A stretch of 64,000 bases of DNA from Rutstroemia sp. NJR-2017a BVV2 (GCA_002946415.1 NJPS01000039.1:186001-250000), one strand, 5' to 3'; positions 33,075-44,722 are shown, counted from the first letter of the stretch. Numbers and translations are program-made. Notes: generated by a model not told the origin, from the sequence alone.

Positions 33075-34477
33075 ATGAATGCACCAGCTTTTGGAACAGA
33101 CCAGAACGACCATCTGGATGCTCTTGGACAACAGCCATCCTTCAAGGATGTATACTCAGATATGTCTCTGCTTTTCGGTAGCTGATTAATCCTCGCATTC
33201 AGCAATCATTGACACGTTGAAGAGGGGTCTCGAACGGCTCTCCGCGAGTTTTCCTTGGCTAGCAGGCCAGGTCGTCAACGAAGGTTCAGGTGAAGGCAAC
33301 ACAGGTGTCTTTAAGATTCATCCGATGGAGAAAGTCTCTCATCTGACTGTGAAAGATCTCAGGCAGGACTCCTCAATCCCAACAATGGATACCCTCAGAA
33401 GATCCAACTTCCCCTTCAGCATATTAGACGAGAACCTAATTGCACCTCGCAAGGCTCACCCAGGCGATCAATCCGCATCAGACTCAACACCAGTCTTCCT
33501 CCTCCAAGCCAATTTATCACCGGTGGTCTCCTGCTCACCTTCGTCGGCCAGCACCAGATGATGGACATGGCTGGCCAAGGTCAGATCATGTATCTCCTTT
33601 CAAAAGCTTGCCGCAACGAACCATTCTCAAGTGAAGAAGTGTCATCCGGCAATCTTCCTCGCCATAACATCATCCCCTTGCTCGACGCCTCCTATAAACC
33701 AGGCCCCGAACTCGCCCATCAGGTTGTGGCATCTCCATCTCGACCCCTTTCTGAAAATACCCGCGGCCAAACAGCACCAGAACCATCTCCCCCTCCCAAC
33801 TGCACCTGGACCTACTTCACCTTCCCTCCCACCTCCCTCGCTGCCCTAAAATCCCTCGCCACAAAAACCATCCCCGTCCCCTCGTCCCACATCTCCACCG
33901 ACGACACCCTCAGCGCCTTTATGTGGCAATCCATCACCCGCGCGCGTCTCCCCCGCTTAAACCCCACCTCCAAGTCCACATTCGCCCGATCCGTCGATGT
34001 GCGGCATTTTCTTAACATTCCACCGACGTACCCGGGCCTCATGCACAACATGACGTCCGCACGTACCCGCTTCACCAGCTGGTTGCAGAGCCATTAGGCA
34101 GTATCGCGTCGCAGCTCCGCTCGGCTTTGGAGCCGAAAACATCGACTCTAGGCTACGATACCCGTGCACTTGCAACACTTCTCAATCGCACAACAAATAA
34201 AAATATTGCGTCCTTTACAGCATCGCTGGATCTATCAGTGGACATCATATTCAGTTCGTGGGCGAAGGTGGACTGTTATGGGCTTGATTTCAATCTTGGG
34301 TTGGGCAAGCCTGAAGCTGTTAGGAGACCGCGTTTTAATCCCGTTGAGAGTTTGATATTCTTGATGCCGAAGACGCTGGATGGCGAGATTGCGGCGGCGA
34401 TTTGTTTGAGGGATGAAGATTTGGGGAGGTTGAGGGGGGATGGGGAGTTTAGTAAATATGCAAGGTATATTGGTTGA
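33075..34477 (+). pseudogene. Broken BAHD-type acyltransferase (transferase family)
   Basis: Three frames in turn encode parts of one fungal CoA-dependent acyltransferase of the transferase family (PF02458 type). The N-terminus starts at 33075 (LGQQPSFKD). The middle runs to about 33515 (RGLERLSASFPWLAGQV). The next part, to about 34060, contains the active-site HxxxD as HQMMD near 33552. The C-terminal part, to 34477, ends with the family's DF.LGLGKPEAVRRP region. The frame is lost near 33150, and the next frame has a TAA at 33187. Frame slips near 33515 and 34060 behave as single-base losses. No splice choice restores the frame. It is therefore a pseudogene, unless the assembly has several base errors here. 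Relatives include trichothecene acetyltransferase-like enzymes, but the substrate is unknown. Confidence 0.8.
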
Positions 34478-35019
34478 CGGATAACTCAAAAGGAGAGCGA
34501 GTGGGGGGACGAGTTCGTTTGGTTTGCCTCGAGAGGAGGGGATTGAAGTTTCAATTCTATACCTCATCAGTCTATACGTATGTGTATATTCAATGATCAT
34601 TAAGCAAAAACCAGAAAGCTACTTGTATACATACCTGTGCATAGGAAGGGAATAAGACTTACAAATGTTCAGATAAGGCTCAGATTTGTATATTATATAT
34701 TTCCATTCCTTCTCAAAACTACACCACAGCATCATTAGAAGCATTGAGTTATCCAATACAATACAATACAATACAACACAACACAATACAATATAATCAT
34801 ACTTTGTTATCATGCATGTAAGCAGCTTTACAAGCCCACCAACCATCGATATCGAGCCCCGTTTCCGCCCAATTCCCAATCCCATACTCCCAAGAACGCC
34901 TGCCCCTTATTCATAAACCTCATTTCCAACCCCGATCCAATCCATTTTGTATCCTATGCTGTACCATACTTGCTTTGCTTGCTTGCTTATCCACTCACTC
35001 GCTCGCTCGAACCACCCAC
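34478..35019. other. 3' intergenic region with AATAC repeats
   Basis: An array of AATAC/AACAC pentamers lies at about 34755-34795. No gene is seen between the acyltransferase remnant and the RBR gene. Confidence 0.7.
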
Positions 35020-37116
35020 TCATTCCACCACTGCCTCAACAACCCCATCAACAACCTGTTCCCAACCCGGCAAACTCGCCCACCAGCCCTCCCACCACCA
35101 GAGCCCCTCCCCCTTCTTCCACTTCCTCTCCAACCCCCTCCTCACCTTCTCATCGCCCAACCCACCCCCCTCCTTCTCCAACCACGCCCTCTCCGCCTCC
35201 TCCTTCGCCTTCCTCACCACCACCTCATCATCCTCACAGCGATACAAGTCGCACTTCGAGCACTCGGTGCACTTCCGCCCGCCATTCGGTCTGAAATGCT
35301 CGCAGAAATGGCGATAGCCCTCGCCGTTCCCAATGTCCTTCCGACACACATAGCACATCTGGTATCCGCACACACACGTGAGTTTATTGCAGCCAGACGA
35401 CTTCACAAACGAGGTGTTGCAGCGCGGACACGTGCGTTTGATCGCGAGGGACATGGCGAGTTCGACTTGGGTGCGCAGCGCGAGGAGGGATGATTCGTGG
35501 CAGATGTGGATGTCGGTCCAGCCTTTCGAGCACGATATACAAGATGCTCTTGCACAACGTTGGTTCTGGCAGACGAATTTCAAGCCGTGTTGTTTGCGCC
35601 GGAGACGAATGATCGCGTTGTGGAAATGCTGCATAGCGTGATTCGCGAACGATTGGTCGGACCAAAGTATGAGAGATAAGAAAGAAGAGAATAGAAATAC
35701 AGGGAAAAGGAACGGCATCATGCCAACGCCCAAAACAGAAATTATAAGAGTGTATATGGCAGAAGGACCCAGCCGTTTCAGACGCCAAGATCTCTGAGCT
35801 TCGGGAAGATAAAGCTCATCGACCTCGGCGTAGTTGCAGAACGGACAGCGGATGAGAGGAAGCCCGGTCTTTAGCAAACTATCTTCGATTAGACGCTCGT
35901 CCAGTTTTCGTAGAATTTCTTCGCCCTTATCCTCTAAGAATGCGCGTCGCACAAGCGCTTGCGGAATGCATCCTTTGCACTCGCCGGACATGGCAGCTAG
36001 ACATCTTAATGTGCCCCCATTGAGATCAATATTCCTTTGCCACCCCTGACCGAATACAGCTTCGTTTACTGCATGTCTGATGCACTGGAAGCAAACAAAA
36101 TGACCTCCATCGTCGCAAGCGCTAAGTTCTTCGAATGCATAAGCTGTATAGCAACACTCGCAATCATGCATAGCCTCATGTTCCTCTGCCTCGCGATTAT
36201 TCAACTCCAAAGCCAGCGCATGATCCTTCTCTTTTCGTTCCGACACGACTTGCTCTTGTAGCGGCACAATAAGTGACTCAAATAATTCTCTGTCTAACTC
36301 CGCCGACCCAGTAGTTTTAAGAGTAGGCACCATCGAGTCCCGTCCAGTAGACTGCCAAATAACCAACGGATGATGTTTCGCTTCCGTGGACGAGATCGTT
36401 TTCCTGCGCAAGAAGATCGACGAAATCGAAAACCGCCATGATTTCGACGATAACCCGACAAGCGTCGGTCGAGCCAGCGTATAGGAATGATTATGTTCCG
36501 CCAGCACCGCATTAATCGTCGAGCGCGACAAGCCCTTAAACTCATGATACGTAATCGACCTCACAGCTTTCTTATACGCCTCACTTCTAAACTTCTCCTC
36601 AACCGGCACCCCGCCCTGGACATCCAGTTCCTGACCCCGTTTCTGCAAACTCACATCCGCACTCCCATCAGCAGCCTTATCACTATCCTTCTCCTTCTCC
36701 TTCTCCTTCGCCGCAACCCGATACCGTCCGCGCACATACTTCATCTTATGCTTCAACAAATGCTCTGTCACTACTGCCAGCCTTGACTCCCTATCGAAGC
36801 TGGCGAGCATTTCGCGAAACACCTCGACCTGCACATCTGGGAAGATGGCCGCCAGCACCGCAAGACTGGTATTCAGCTCGCGCAGGTCCGGAACTTCGGC
36901 TTCGATCGGCGGGAGGTGTTCGCGCACGAGGATGAACGGATGCTCGGATGAGTCTAGTGCGGATAAGGATGCTGCGGCGGGCGATATGTTTCGCGAGGCT
37001 GAGGCGGAAGATGACGCGGTTTGCGAATGTGGAAGAGGATGATGTGTGTCGGGGGTGAGAGGTCGTCGAGTAGTGGATTGGTTGGTTGATTTGAGAATTC
37101 CTGAGAGGACCATCAT
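35020..37116 (-). CDS. RBR-type E3 ubiquitin ligase (RNF216/TRIAD3-like)
   Basis: This is a single exon of about 698 residues from the ATG at 37116; the frame is open further up but has no ATG. The three zinc modules are in order. RING1 is CECCYTAYAFEELSACDDGG onward. An in-between-RING domain is found around CQNQRCARASCISCSKGW. RING2 is CPRCNTSFVKSSGC, where the Cys of GCNKLTC is the expected thioester-forming residue. The RBR class passes ubiquitin through that Cys. The N-terminus has a UBA/CUE-like stretch (LAAIFPDVQVEVFREMLASF). Oddly, between RING1 and the IBR there is a strongly hydrophobic segment of about 30 residues (TLIISVLGVGMMPFLFPVFL and on), suggesting a membrane anchor. The C-terminus is basic and Trp-rich. 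Confidence 0.88.
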   Translation of the reverse strand: MMVLSGILKSTNQSTTRRPLTPDTHHPLPHSQTASSSASASRNISPAAASLSALDSSEHPFILVREHLPPIEAEVPDLRELNTSLAVLAAIFPDVQVEVFREMLASFDRESRLAVVTEHLLKHKMKYVRGRYRVAAKEKEKEKDSDKAADGSADVSLQKRGQELDVQGGVPVEEKFRSEAYKKAVRSITYHEFKGLSRSTINAVLAEHNHSYTLARPTLVGLSSKSWRFSISSIFLRRKTISSTEAKHHPLVIWQSTGRDSMVPTLKTTGSAELDRELFESLIVPLQEQVVSERKEKDHALALELNNREAEEHEAMHDCECCYTAYAFEELSACDDGGHFVCFQCIRHAVNEAVFGQGWQRNIDLNGGTLRCLAAMSGECKGCIPQALVRRAFLEDKGEEILRKLDERLIEDSLLKTGLPLIRCPFCNYAEVDELYLPEAQRSWRLKRLGPSAIYTLIISVLGVGMMPFLFPVFLFSSFLSLILWSDQSFANHAMQHFHNAIIRLRRKQHGLKFVCQNQRCARASCISCSKGWTDIHICHESSLLALRTQVELAMSLAIKRTCPRCNTSFVKSSGCNKLTCVCGYQMCYVCRKDIGNGEGYRHFCEHFRPNGGRKCTECSKCDLYRCEDDEVVVRKAKEEAERAWLEKEGGGLGDEKVRRGLERKWKKGEGLWWWEGWWASLPGWEQVVDGVVEAVVE

Positions 37117-37704
37117 TGTGGAGGTTACCTGTGGTGAGTTCTCACATTGTTTCCCAGTGCATTGGGATGGGGAGAAAGGTATGCACTGCACTGTGTATTT
37201 CAAATGTGCTGCGTTCCGCTAATATGTAAATTTAAAGAATACGGTAATTGAATTGTCGATGAGAATCCTAGAAATGACCCCCATCCATGCATGTTTATGA
37301 TGCGGAATGTCGACCCATAAAGTCCGCTTGAAGCTCGGCAGTCAAACAAAGCTTAAATTTTGGGGGAACGAAAGCTTCCTTAATGATGTTCGTTGAAACT
37401 TCCGTTTTGCCCATATAGAAGAGGATCACAAGATTTGTTGTCAGTTCAAATATCTCTATACATGTAATTTTCAGCTTATAGCATCTCCGGAGATGCTGGT
37501 CACATTATTCTTACCAAAGTCTCGAGTAAAGGCTTCCAATTTTCTGGCATGTCATAACCTAGGCGCCTCTTCTGACTACGTATAGCACACTTTTTTCTCG
37601 TCCATTCTGGCCCAGAGATGTCATATGATTCAACCCAAACGCCATCTTCAATAGTCACAACCCCGAAATCAATCATACAAACAAACCCCCTCCATTCCAC
37701 CCTC
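37117..37704. other. Intergenic region, RBR promoter
   Basis: This is the upstream region of the RBR gene and the 3' end of CDC73. No supportable gene is seen. Confidence 0.65.
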
Positions 37705-39022
37705 TCAAGCTGCCGGTCCAGAATCCCTCCTCCATCCTTTCGCCTTCATATTATCCTCAATCGCCTTCCAAATCTGCTCCACGACCTCTCTATCCCTCCA
37801 CCTACTTGCCGGCCCCGCCTGCGGAATCCATTTCTCTACCTGCGTGCTCAGCACTCCCCGTCCCCAGTTCTTCACCGTCTCCGGTAGCCGTTCCCCTCTC
37901 CATCCTACATACAATCCGAGTGTGTTTCTAAAGAGGTCCGTAGGATTCTGCCACTTGTAGCTCTTAAACTGCCATACCTGTCCCGTCGTGAACACGCCCA
38001 CAACTCGGGACCAGTATTCCGGTTTGAACTGTTCCGGCGTCTCGACAATAATAAATCGCAGAGGTCTCGTGGGATCTATCGATGGCAGGAATCGTGAAAT
38101 ATGAAGAATTGATGCCGTGGCATCGGAAGTAGAGTTGGCAGAGTCCGCAGGCATGAAACTACCGCCTTCGAGGAAGGACTTGATATTTGACATCCGTAGA
38201 AGCGAAGATGGGGACGAGGAAAGTAGAATGATAGGATCGGGGCGACGGGCTGGCGCTTTCGGGTTGTGCGCTAATGCTGGGTTGTTGGCCAGATTTTGTG
38301 CCGCTGGGTGAGAGGATTTGCGAGAGAGGAACGGCGTAGCTAATTTTCGAACATGAGAAAAGTCCTATTGCACGCCGAGTCAGTTTAAAATCTCATGGCG
38401 AGACGTGAGCATCACAAACCGTCGGCTTAATCCCCCTCAACACACTATTCCTATCGCCCATCCTCCTCTCCCCATTATAGATCTCCGCCAACCTCGGATC
38501 GATATTCTTTCCCTGTCTCCCCAAACCACTCGTAACCGGCGCAATGCCTCCAGCCGCGCCCGAAGCAACTTGCGCCGAAGCCGCCGCACTGGACGTATCT
38601 GAAGCCAAGGGCTTAATATACTGCGACTCATCCGACGCGCCTTCCAACCACGTAATCAGATCCAAACGCTCAACAAACGACAAGTTCTGAATCTCTCCCC
38701 CCGCTCCGCCTTCCGCAGCTAATTCTGAACTCAGCTGCGTAGACGAGGCATTGTATTCCGGGATCGCGAGTTCGCGTTGCTGCCAAGCGAAATAAATACT
38801 GCGGAGATTGACAGGCTTGTCCGAGGAGATGAAGCGCGTGGGCGTGGTGAGCGGAATCGAGACTTGGATGGGCGAGGTGAAGTGCAGGAAAGTTGCGGTT
38901 GCGAGGCTCACGTTCACAGAGGATGCGGTCGAGGCATCTTCGCTGGTGGTCGGTATGCAGGGACTCTCTGAGGCTATCGATTGGCGAAGAAGCAGTAGGG
39001 GATCTTGTTCGGAAGCTGACAT
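37705..39022 (-). CDS. CDC73: Paf1 complex subunit Cdc73 (parafibromin homologue)
   Basis: Two exons, 39022-38420 and 38364-37705, give about 420 residues. Cdc73 is a subunit of the Paf1 complex, which travels with RNA polymerase II and supports elongation, histone modification and 3' end formation. The N-terminal part starts MSASEQDPLLLLRQSI and includes the SIYFAWQQRELAIPEY region typical of the family. The C-terminal Ras-like domain contains RPLRFIIVETPEQFKPEYW, VVGVFTTGQVWQFKSYKW and FRNTLGLYVGW, the most conserved part of the family. A Ser/Ala-rich linker joins them. The 55-bp intron has a GTTTGT donor. It is in tandem with its neighbours on the minus strand. Confidence 0.95.
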
Positions 39023-39421
39023 TGTTGTGCGTCCGAATTGATACTGCGAAACTGGGATGGACGCGGAAGTTTCGAGGTTGGGATATATGGCTAATGCGAG
39101 CTTCGTGGAAAGTTGAGCTCCTGTCGCGATTAAAGAAATTACGGTAGTCGAGATTGAAGCCACGAACGCCGAATTCTCGCCTGTTGAATTCACCTCCTGA
39201 CGCGCAAAACTACACTAGGAATTCACCTATCACATTGGTTCGCACGGCTGTTTACAATTAATATCCAAGACTACAGAAAACGTATACAGTTAATAAACAA
39301 CTGCATAATACACACAGTCGGACACCACACTCCAAATTTAGCAAAAAACCCGAGGGCCTCTAGCAGGTCTAGACAACATCCCAGCAAAACCACTCTCAAT
39401 GTGACATCTAACAACCCAACC
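39023..39421. other. Intergenic region, CDC73 promoter
   Basis: This is a short spacer with no gene; it holds the CDC73 promoter and the 3' end of the next gene. Confidence 0.65.
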
Positions 39422-41259
39422 TTATTCCGACGTGACTCTGATCTCAATCCCCGAAATCGGGCTAGGACTTCTCCTCCGTCCATGCAACGGACAAATGCCA
39501 TGCCCACTACTAGAATGCTTCGGGTTTGTCGGACACAAAGGACTAGTGGGTAAATGATCGGGAATGCTAAGAGTAAAGCGAAGACGGCCGCTAGGTATAG
39601 AGACAGGAGATGGAACATTTGAACTCGATTTTGCTCTGCCTTTCTCGCTTTCTAGAGATTCGCGTGGAGTGGGCTCCCGGGAGATTAATCGGCTTCGACC
39701 GCCTCGAGAGTGACTCCGGGTTCTGACTACGGCAGGTCGTAGGTCTGCTCCTTTCTGGGATACAGTAACTGTGGGAGCAAGACTACATTTTAGCTGTGGT
39801 GGGTTGTCCTGGGAAGGTTCTCCTGGTGGGGTGCTGATGCGTTTTGCTTCCTGGATGATGTCAGTTTTTGTATTGTTCATGGTTCTTATGATTGTGAATG
39901 CGTGTCAGGACAGTGGGTTCAGCCTTTGGTCTGTTGAGCGTAACACAGGCGTACTCACCGATGGCAGAAATGTAGGTCCCTCAGACTCGGAAATCTCAAC
40001 TGCAACTATTAGTATATATTCCCAGCATAAAGTGGATTATCGAGAACGTACCCCTCACGTATGATTTACCCTTCGTACCAATATATTGTGCTTCGGATAG
40101 TGGGGTGGCCATGGGCGTCTTTCCCATCAGGAGATCATGCACAGAACTCGACGCTGATAACATGGAATTATCGGACTCCCTTCGATGATGCCACGGAGCA
40201 AGGCCAAATTTCCTTCGCCGCTTGGAATCTGTCGAGTTGACGGATTTGGGCGTCACACATGAAGCAGTTCCCGGGCTTCCTGAGAGCTGTTTCTGTTCGA
40301 AGAAACACGCTGCACCTTCTAGTAACATGGTGGTAGAGGAAGGAACTCGAGACGCTTTGGTGGATATTTCTTCGTTGCGCTGCATCAGAATTAGCATTCT
40401 GCAATCATCCTCATGGACTTAGCACAGAACCTACCGATCTGTTTCTCATTCTAATGAAAGGTGCAGCAATACTACGCTTTGTCTTACAATAAAGGCCCTC
40501 TGGTTCGCCACTTGGGGATACATAGCGAGGATGCGTCGGCGACATGCTTTGCAGACCTTTAAAAATCTTTTCACTTCTGCTCAACGAAACTGCAGAACCG
40601 CTGTTAGATCCTCGCCCAGAGTGCCGAGAACTTTTCTTAGAAAACGAGCTACCAAACAGTCTTCGAGATGATTTGGGTGACCAAGAATCCTCAGACCCAG
40701 GCCTACTTCGCGGATACGACTTAAACCAAGTAATGATCCTAGTGCTTTTGCGCCGTTTTGCCATGATCCGAGGATCATGGAATGCCGTGCGTTCCCTCTC
40801 TGCCCAATATCCTTCGGGGAACCACACCCATTCATGACCTTCGCGAGCTGGCCGAGGAGGGTCGACGGTATGATTCAAGGTGACTGCCCTAGTTTCCGTG
40901 GTCTGGGTACACCAATCAGATGTCGAATCATGAGTTCGAGGTCGCGGTGGAGGCGATCGTATCGAGCTAGTCGTAGGCGGTTTGGCATCATATATCCTCG
41001 TCACATTCCAATCATCGACATTAGGACTCCTTGGCTTCGAATCTGGGGTTGGCTGCTCCTCCGTAGTGGTCGTGGATTTTTTACGCTTCGAACGTCCCCT
41101 GAAGAAGGGAGATTTGGCTGAAGATTCATCGCTCGCGCCTTTCTTTGCTCGCTTGATAGAGAAGTAGGATCCGATTGGGGTGCTAAATTCGGGACTTGTG
41201 GTAGGAGTTTCGAGTCCGTCATGGGTTCTTTCGGATTTGTGATAGCTAGGACGTCTCAT
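39422..41259 (-). CDS. Unrecognised basic, Ser/Arg-rich fungal protein
   Basis: Four exons (41259-40435, 40379-40052, 39999-39959, 39850-39422) give about 540 residues. I do not recognise a named domain. The protein is rich in Ser, Arg, Lys and Pro and probably largely disordered. It has a basic stretch (FRGRSKRKKSTTTTEE) that could be a nuclear signal. The one ordered-looking part is around residues 140-160 (HEWVWFPEGYWAERE), a motif I recall from uncharacterised ascomycete proteins. Donors are GTAGGT, GTACGT and GTGAGT; the exon 2-4 joins were chosen because they alone keep the frame. The 41-bp third exon (VEISESEGPTFLPS) is the least certain. Confidence 0.65.
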
Positions 41260-41861
41260 TACGTTTTATCTTGGATTTTCAGTCTGCCGGTGGACTAATT
41301 TGCAAAATCCATAGGGGAGAATTAGAAATTAAGGAGATAATGATAACTGCTATAGCAAAGAAAGACGTAGGAAAGGAGTATAATGTTTTATGTGAAAGCG
41401 AAGGACAGAAGATTTCCCCATTGCCAAGAGCCGTGCTGGACGCTCTTTCCCAGTCCAATTCCTGATGAACCGTTTAAGCGTGTTCGGGGAGTGCAGTTCA
41501 GATCCAAACTTTGGTGCTGCTGCCGAACGACTTCTCGGTTGCCTTCTCCACTTCTCAGGAAGGGGCAATGGATAGACGATGACCGATACCAAGCCTATCT
41601 TACGCACTTGAGGCTTATCCAACACTGAGAAGTCCCATAAAAACACTAGCAACTCGCAAGGCGGAGAAAGAGTGTTCACTAGTTCCATTCGTCACATGTT
41701 CAGCTGATACACCAAGTCCAGATTCCCAAATGCATATGCTGTCCATTCATCAGGATCTGCTTGTAATACTTTGCAAGCACTACTTCCCCGCAATCGATTC
41801 ATTATACACAACCTATACAAGGAGTAATACATACCCACCCTCTTTCCATTCCACTTGTCTT
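41260..41861. other. Intergenic region
   Basis: This is the upstream region of the basic Ser/Arg-rich gene and the 3' end of the CUE gene. No gene is seen. Confidence 0.65.
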
Positions 41862-42566
41862 TCACCCACTCATCGCTTTCTCTGCCTTGACTCTCTCCTC
41901 CATCTTCCTCCTAGCGGCTAAGATCATCTCTTCCCTTCTCTTCTGCAATAACGCCTGTCTCTCCCCTTTGTTTGTGCTCCACGATTGCCCTCCCTGCTTC
42001 GGTTTTGTCTCTGATTCTACTGCTGCCGCCTGTGCTTGTGCTTGAGCTTCGGCTTCTTGTGCTGCAAGCTTGGCTTTCAGGTTGTAGCGTGTTATTAAAT
42101 CTGGTTGGGCGGGTTTGGCTGCTGGAGTAGGCGTTGAGGACGTGGGGGTTTGGGCTGGTGGTGGGGGTTGGAAAGATTGTGGAGGCTAGTTTCAAAGATA
42201 TATGTTAGAGGTGCTCCAAAAATATTTGACCGTTTGAAATAGTAAGAGGGTCTGAAGGTACGAATGACTTCATAGAAGACAGCTTACATTCTCCAATCCC
42301 CGCCCACTTAGTATCCTCTCCGTAGTAGCTACCACATTTCCCCCATTCCGCTGCAAATCCCACATGATACTCCTCCTCGACACCTGCGGAAACATCTGCT
42401 GTATACGCTCCACATCTCCTTCGCGGGCCCGTACATTATTTGCGCTTATGTTGCGGTTCGAGCCAGATGTGGTGTTCGATCCAGAGAAGAAAAGATAGCG
42501 TATGGCGAAGACGCCGACGAGGATTACGATAACGAGTTGCGGTAGATTAACAGTCTGTTCTGACAT
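41862..42566 (-). CDS. CUE-domain single-pass membrane protein (Cue1/Cue4-like)
   Basis: Two exons, 42566-42288 and 42185-41862, give 200 residues. An N-terminal membrane segment (LVIVILVGVFAIRYLFF, residues 10-26) is followed by a CUE ubiquitin-binding domain at about 48-92 (VERIQQMFPQVSRRSIMWDLQRNGGNV, ending TERILSGRGLEN). The MFP motif and the di-hydrophobic end fit CUE domains. The C-terminal half is Pro/Gln-rich and then basic and helical (LLQKRREEMILAARRKMEERV). The arrangement resembles yeast Cue1, which recruits Ubc7 to ER-associated degradation, and the shorter Cue4. Whether a Ubc7-binding region is present cannot be judged. The 102-bp intron splits the protein just after the CUE domain. 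Confidence 0.85.
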
Positions 42567-43435
42567 GGTGGATAAGTTGAGGTCTGGATGAACAAAGTGA
42601 AAGTGAGACCGTAGATAATTATGTCGTTTGTTGCTCTATCAAGCTAGAGAAAGGAAACGAAAGTATGTTCGGTTGACCACAATGTGCAGTCGGATGGAAT
42701 GGAATGCGATAGGTGATTTCCAGCGAAGGAGATATATTTACTACCAGAAGATGAAATTAAAGTCGATGAAAGTATCAAGGCTACAAGGTAAAGAGCATTG
42801 AAATACCTTTTTGAATTGCTAGCATGCGGATTTGATTTCTCTATCCAGAATGAATGCAAGTGTGGCTGAAGAAAGTGTTCGCCGGAGCGATCCTAGCCCG
42901 GGTGCCGAAGTTATCTACGTACGTTTTTGAAGATCGCAAATGAGAAACAACTTGAGGATTCTAAGCAGCAGAATATCCGCTACATTGATTTTCACACAAC
43001 TTAGTGGTTTTTGAATATGATAGTTATGGTACTCGCACAAGCAAGTCATCGACGAAATACAGTCTCACAAGCAAGCATGTAAAGGGCAACAACTCGATTT
43101 CACCAAACTGTTCTATTTTGTCTCGATGGATGCGGCTTTGGTAAACGTTCCGTTATGGTGTAGAAATTGCAAGTATACTAAAAATACAAGAGTAGGTATC
43201 CCTTTCTGTCAAATCCATTTCATGTAGAAACTTGAGCTCAACTCCCAATTAGCATATCGTGCAGTATCATGAACGCCTTCCTGCCATTAACCTTATATCA
43301 TCGCTTGGGTATCATTCCATTCCTCTCAAGTATTGAAACATTTTCACATCTACCCAGAACCACCTGTACTCCTAAATTTTTGCTCCTCAGCAATGCATGC
43401 TCAAATCCCATCATCTCCACACAAATGAACGCCAC
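42567..43435. other. Intergenic region
   Basis: This is the promoter of the CUE gene and the 3' end of the DUF7053 gene. No supportable gene is present. Confidence 0.65.
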
Positions 43436-44722
43436 TCATCCTTCTAACTCAGCAGAGTAATTCTGACGGTAAGCAGGCGGTGGCGACAACCTTTCCCTTC
43501 TCGGTTCCTGTCCTCTAGAGCCATTGACCCTATTATCCATTTCTCTCCTATCCTGCATTCGTGGCGCTTCTCGGAATGCGGACTGTGAAGAGGTACTTCG
43601 ATAATGCGATCCCTGAAACCCGGGATCTAGAGGTCGCGTGGAATTTCGTACATTAGGAGCTGATACGTTTTGCCATGATGCGATTCTGGCTCTGTTGCTA
43701 TCGTTCTGCATGCTATCCGCGGAGGCTTGGAAAGAGGTGTGACTTGGGGAGCTCCCGTGGATAGATTCGTGCCATGACTGCGCGCTAGCTCGGCGAACGT
43801 TGGTAGTTGGAGCATAGAGAGATGGGTTGTATACCGATTGGGCGGGCTTTTCGTCCCATTCTACTTCTTGCTGGCGAGGAGGTCCTGGTCTTAAGGCTGG
43901 ATGTACTTGGGAAATCTGTAGTTGTGGATTCTGCAAAGTCAACGGTGGGTAGTTCTTCTGTGGCTGTGTTATTACATTCTGCATGCCGAAAGTTGTATAA
44001 ACTGGGGAGGTGAGCGCTGAATCTGGATATAAACTGTCATCATCATAGTCGCTGCTGGGAGAGTATGCGGTGGATGTCTGTGATGTTGACTGTGGTGTAG
44101 ATATTCTTGGTGTGGACATCTGCGACGTGAAGGGCTGTGATGTGGTGGACTCGGATGCAGACAAGACTTTCTCTATGAATGGAGCTCTCTTGAGACGAGC
44201 ATCAGCGATCTGAGCCTTGACGACTAAACGCTCGACCAAAGCAGAGTGCGACTTTTTGAGTGTCTTTTTGACAAAACTGGTCATCATGATATTGCACTTC
44301 ATATCCACGTCTTCTCTTAACCATAGTCCATGAAGAGGGACACCAGCTCCAAGCTCAACAGGCGCAACAGGCTCACCCGGTAGTGAGCCGCCGATGGTCC
44401 ACTTTCCCTTAATGTTCAACCCCATCGGAGCATAACAATGCGTTTGGAGACCGTTCTCGAGATCATGAAAACAACATGTATAGGAGACTTTGCCAGATGC
44501 AAGTCCTCCCGGGAGATATTGCACACGATCGGTCAAAGAATACCAGAGGCAGTGATATTCTTCTGCTGTCGCATGAGCTGGGGGTTTGATAGGATGACGT
44601 TCTTCGACTAAGGGGTTCAAATCAATCATTTCGACGTGTGACTGCAAGGTTTCCATCACTGTCTGTCTCGAGATGCCTGCTGGAAGTGGCGTGACCGTCG
44701 TGAAGACACTTCTCTTCGACAT
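43436..44722 (-). CDS. DUF7053-family fungal protein
   Basis: This is a single exon of 428 residues. The N-terminal 170 residues form a conserved fungal domain of unknown function (DUF7053 by my recollection), with MSKRSVFTTVTPLPAGISR, VEMIDLNPLVEERHPIKPP, VQYLPGGLASGKVSYTCCFH and REDVDMKCNIMMTSFVKKTL. The rest is Ser/Thr/Pro/Gln-rich and probably disordered. No signal peptide or membrane segment is visible. The domain has features reminiscent of a lipid-binding START-like fold, but this is only an impression. The role is unknown; it sits alone between promoters and is not part of a visible cluster. Confidence 0.8.
   Translation of the reverse strand: MSKRSVFTTVTPLPAGISRQTVMETLQSHVEMIDLNPLVEERHPIKPPAHATAEEYHCLWYSLTDRVQYLPGGLASGKVSYTCCFHDLENGLQTHCYAPMGLNIKGKWTIGGSLPGEPVAPVELGAGVPLHGLWLREDVDMKCNIMMTSFVKKTLKKSHSALVERLVVKAQIADARLKRAPFIEKVLSASESTTSQPFTSQMSTPRISTPQSTSQTSTAYSPSSDYDDDSLYPDSALTSPVYTTFGMQNVITQPQKNYPPLTLQNPQLQISQVHPALRPGPPRQQEVEWDEKPAQSVYNPSLYAPTTNVRRASAQSWHESIHGSSPSHTSFQASADSMQNDSNRARIASWQNVSAPNVRNSTRPLDPGFQGSHYRSTSSQSAFREAPRMQDRREMDNRVNGSRGQEPRRERLSPPPAYRQNYSAELEG

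Noticed and set aside
33150..33202. Possible 53-bp intron (GTATAC donor, CTGATTAAT branch, TTCAG acceptor) in the acyltransferase
   Set aside because: The splice motifs look good, but joining the flanks puts the downstream sequence in a frame that stops at once. It does not rescue the gene, and two later frame slips remain.
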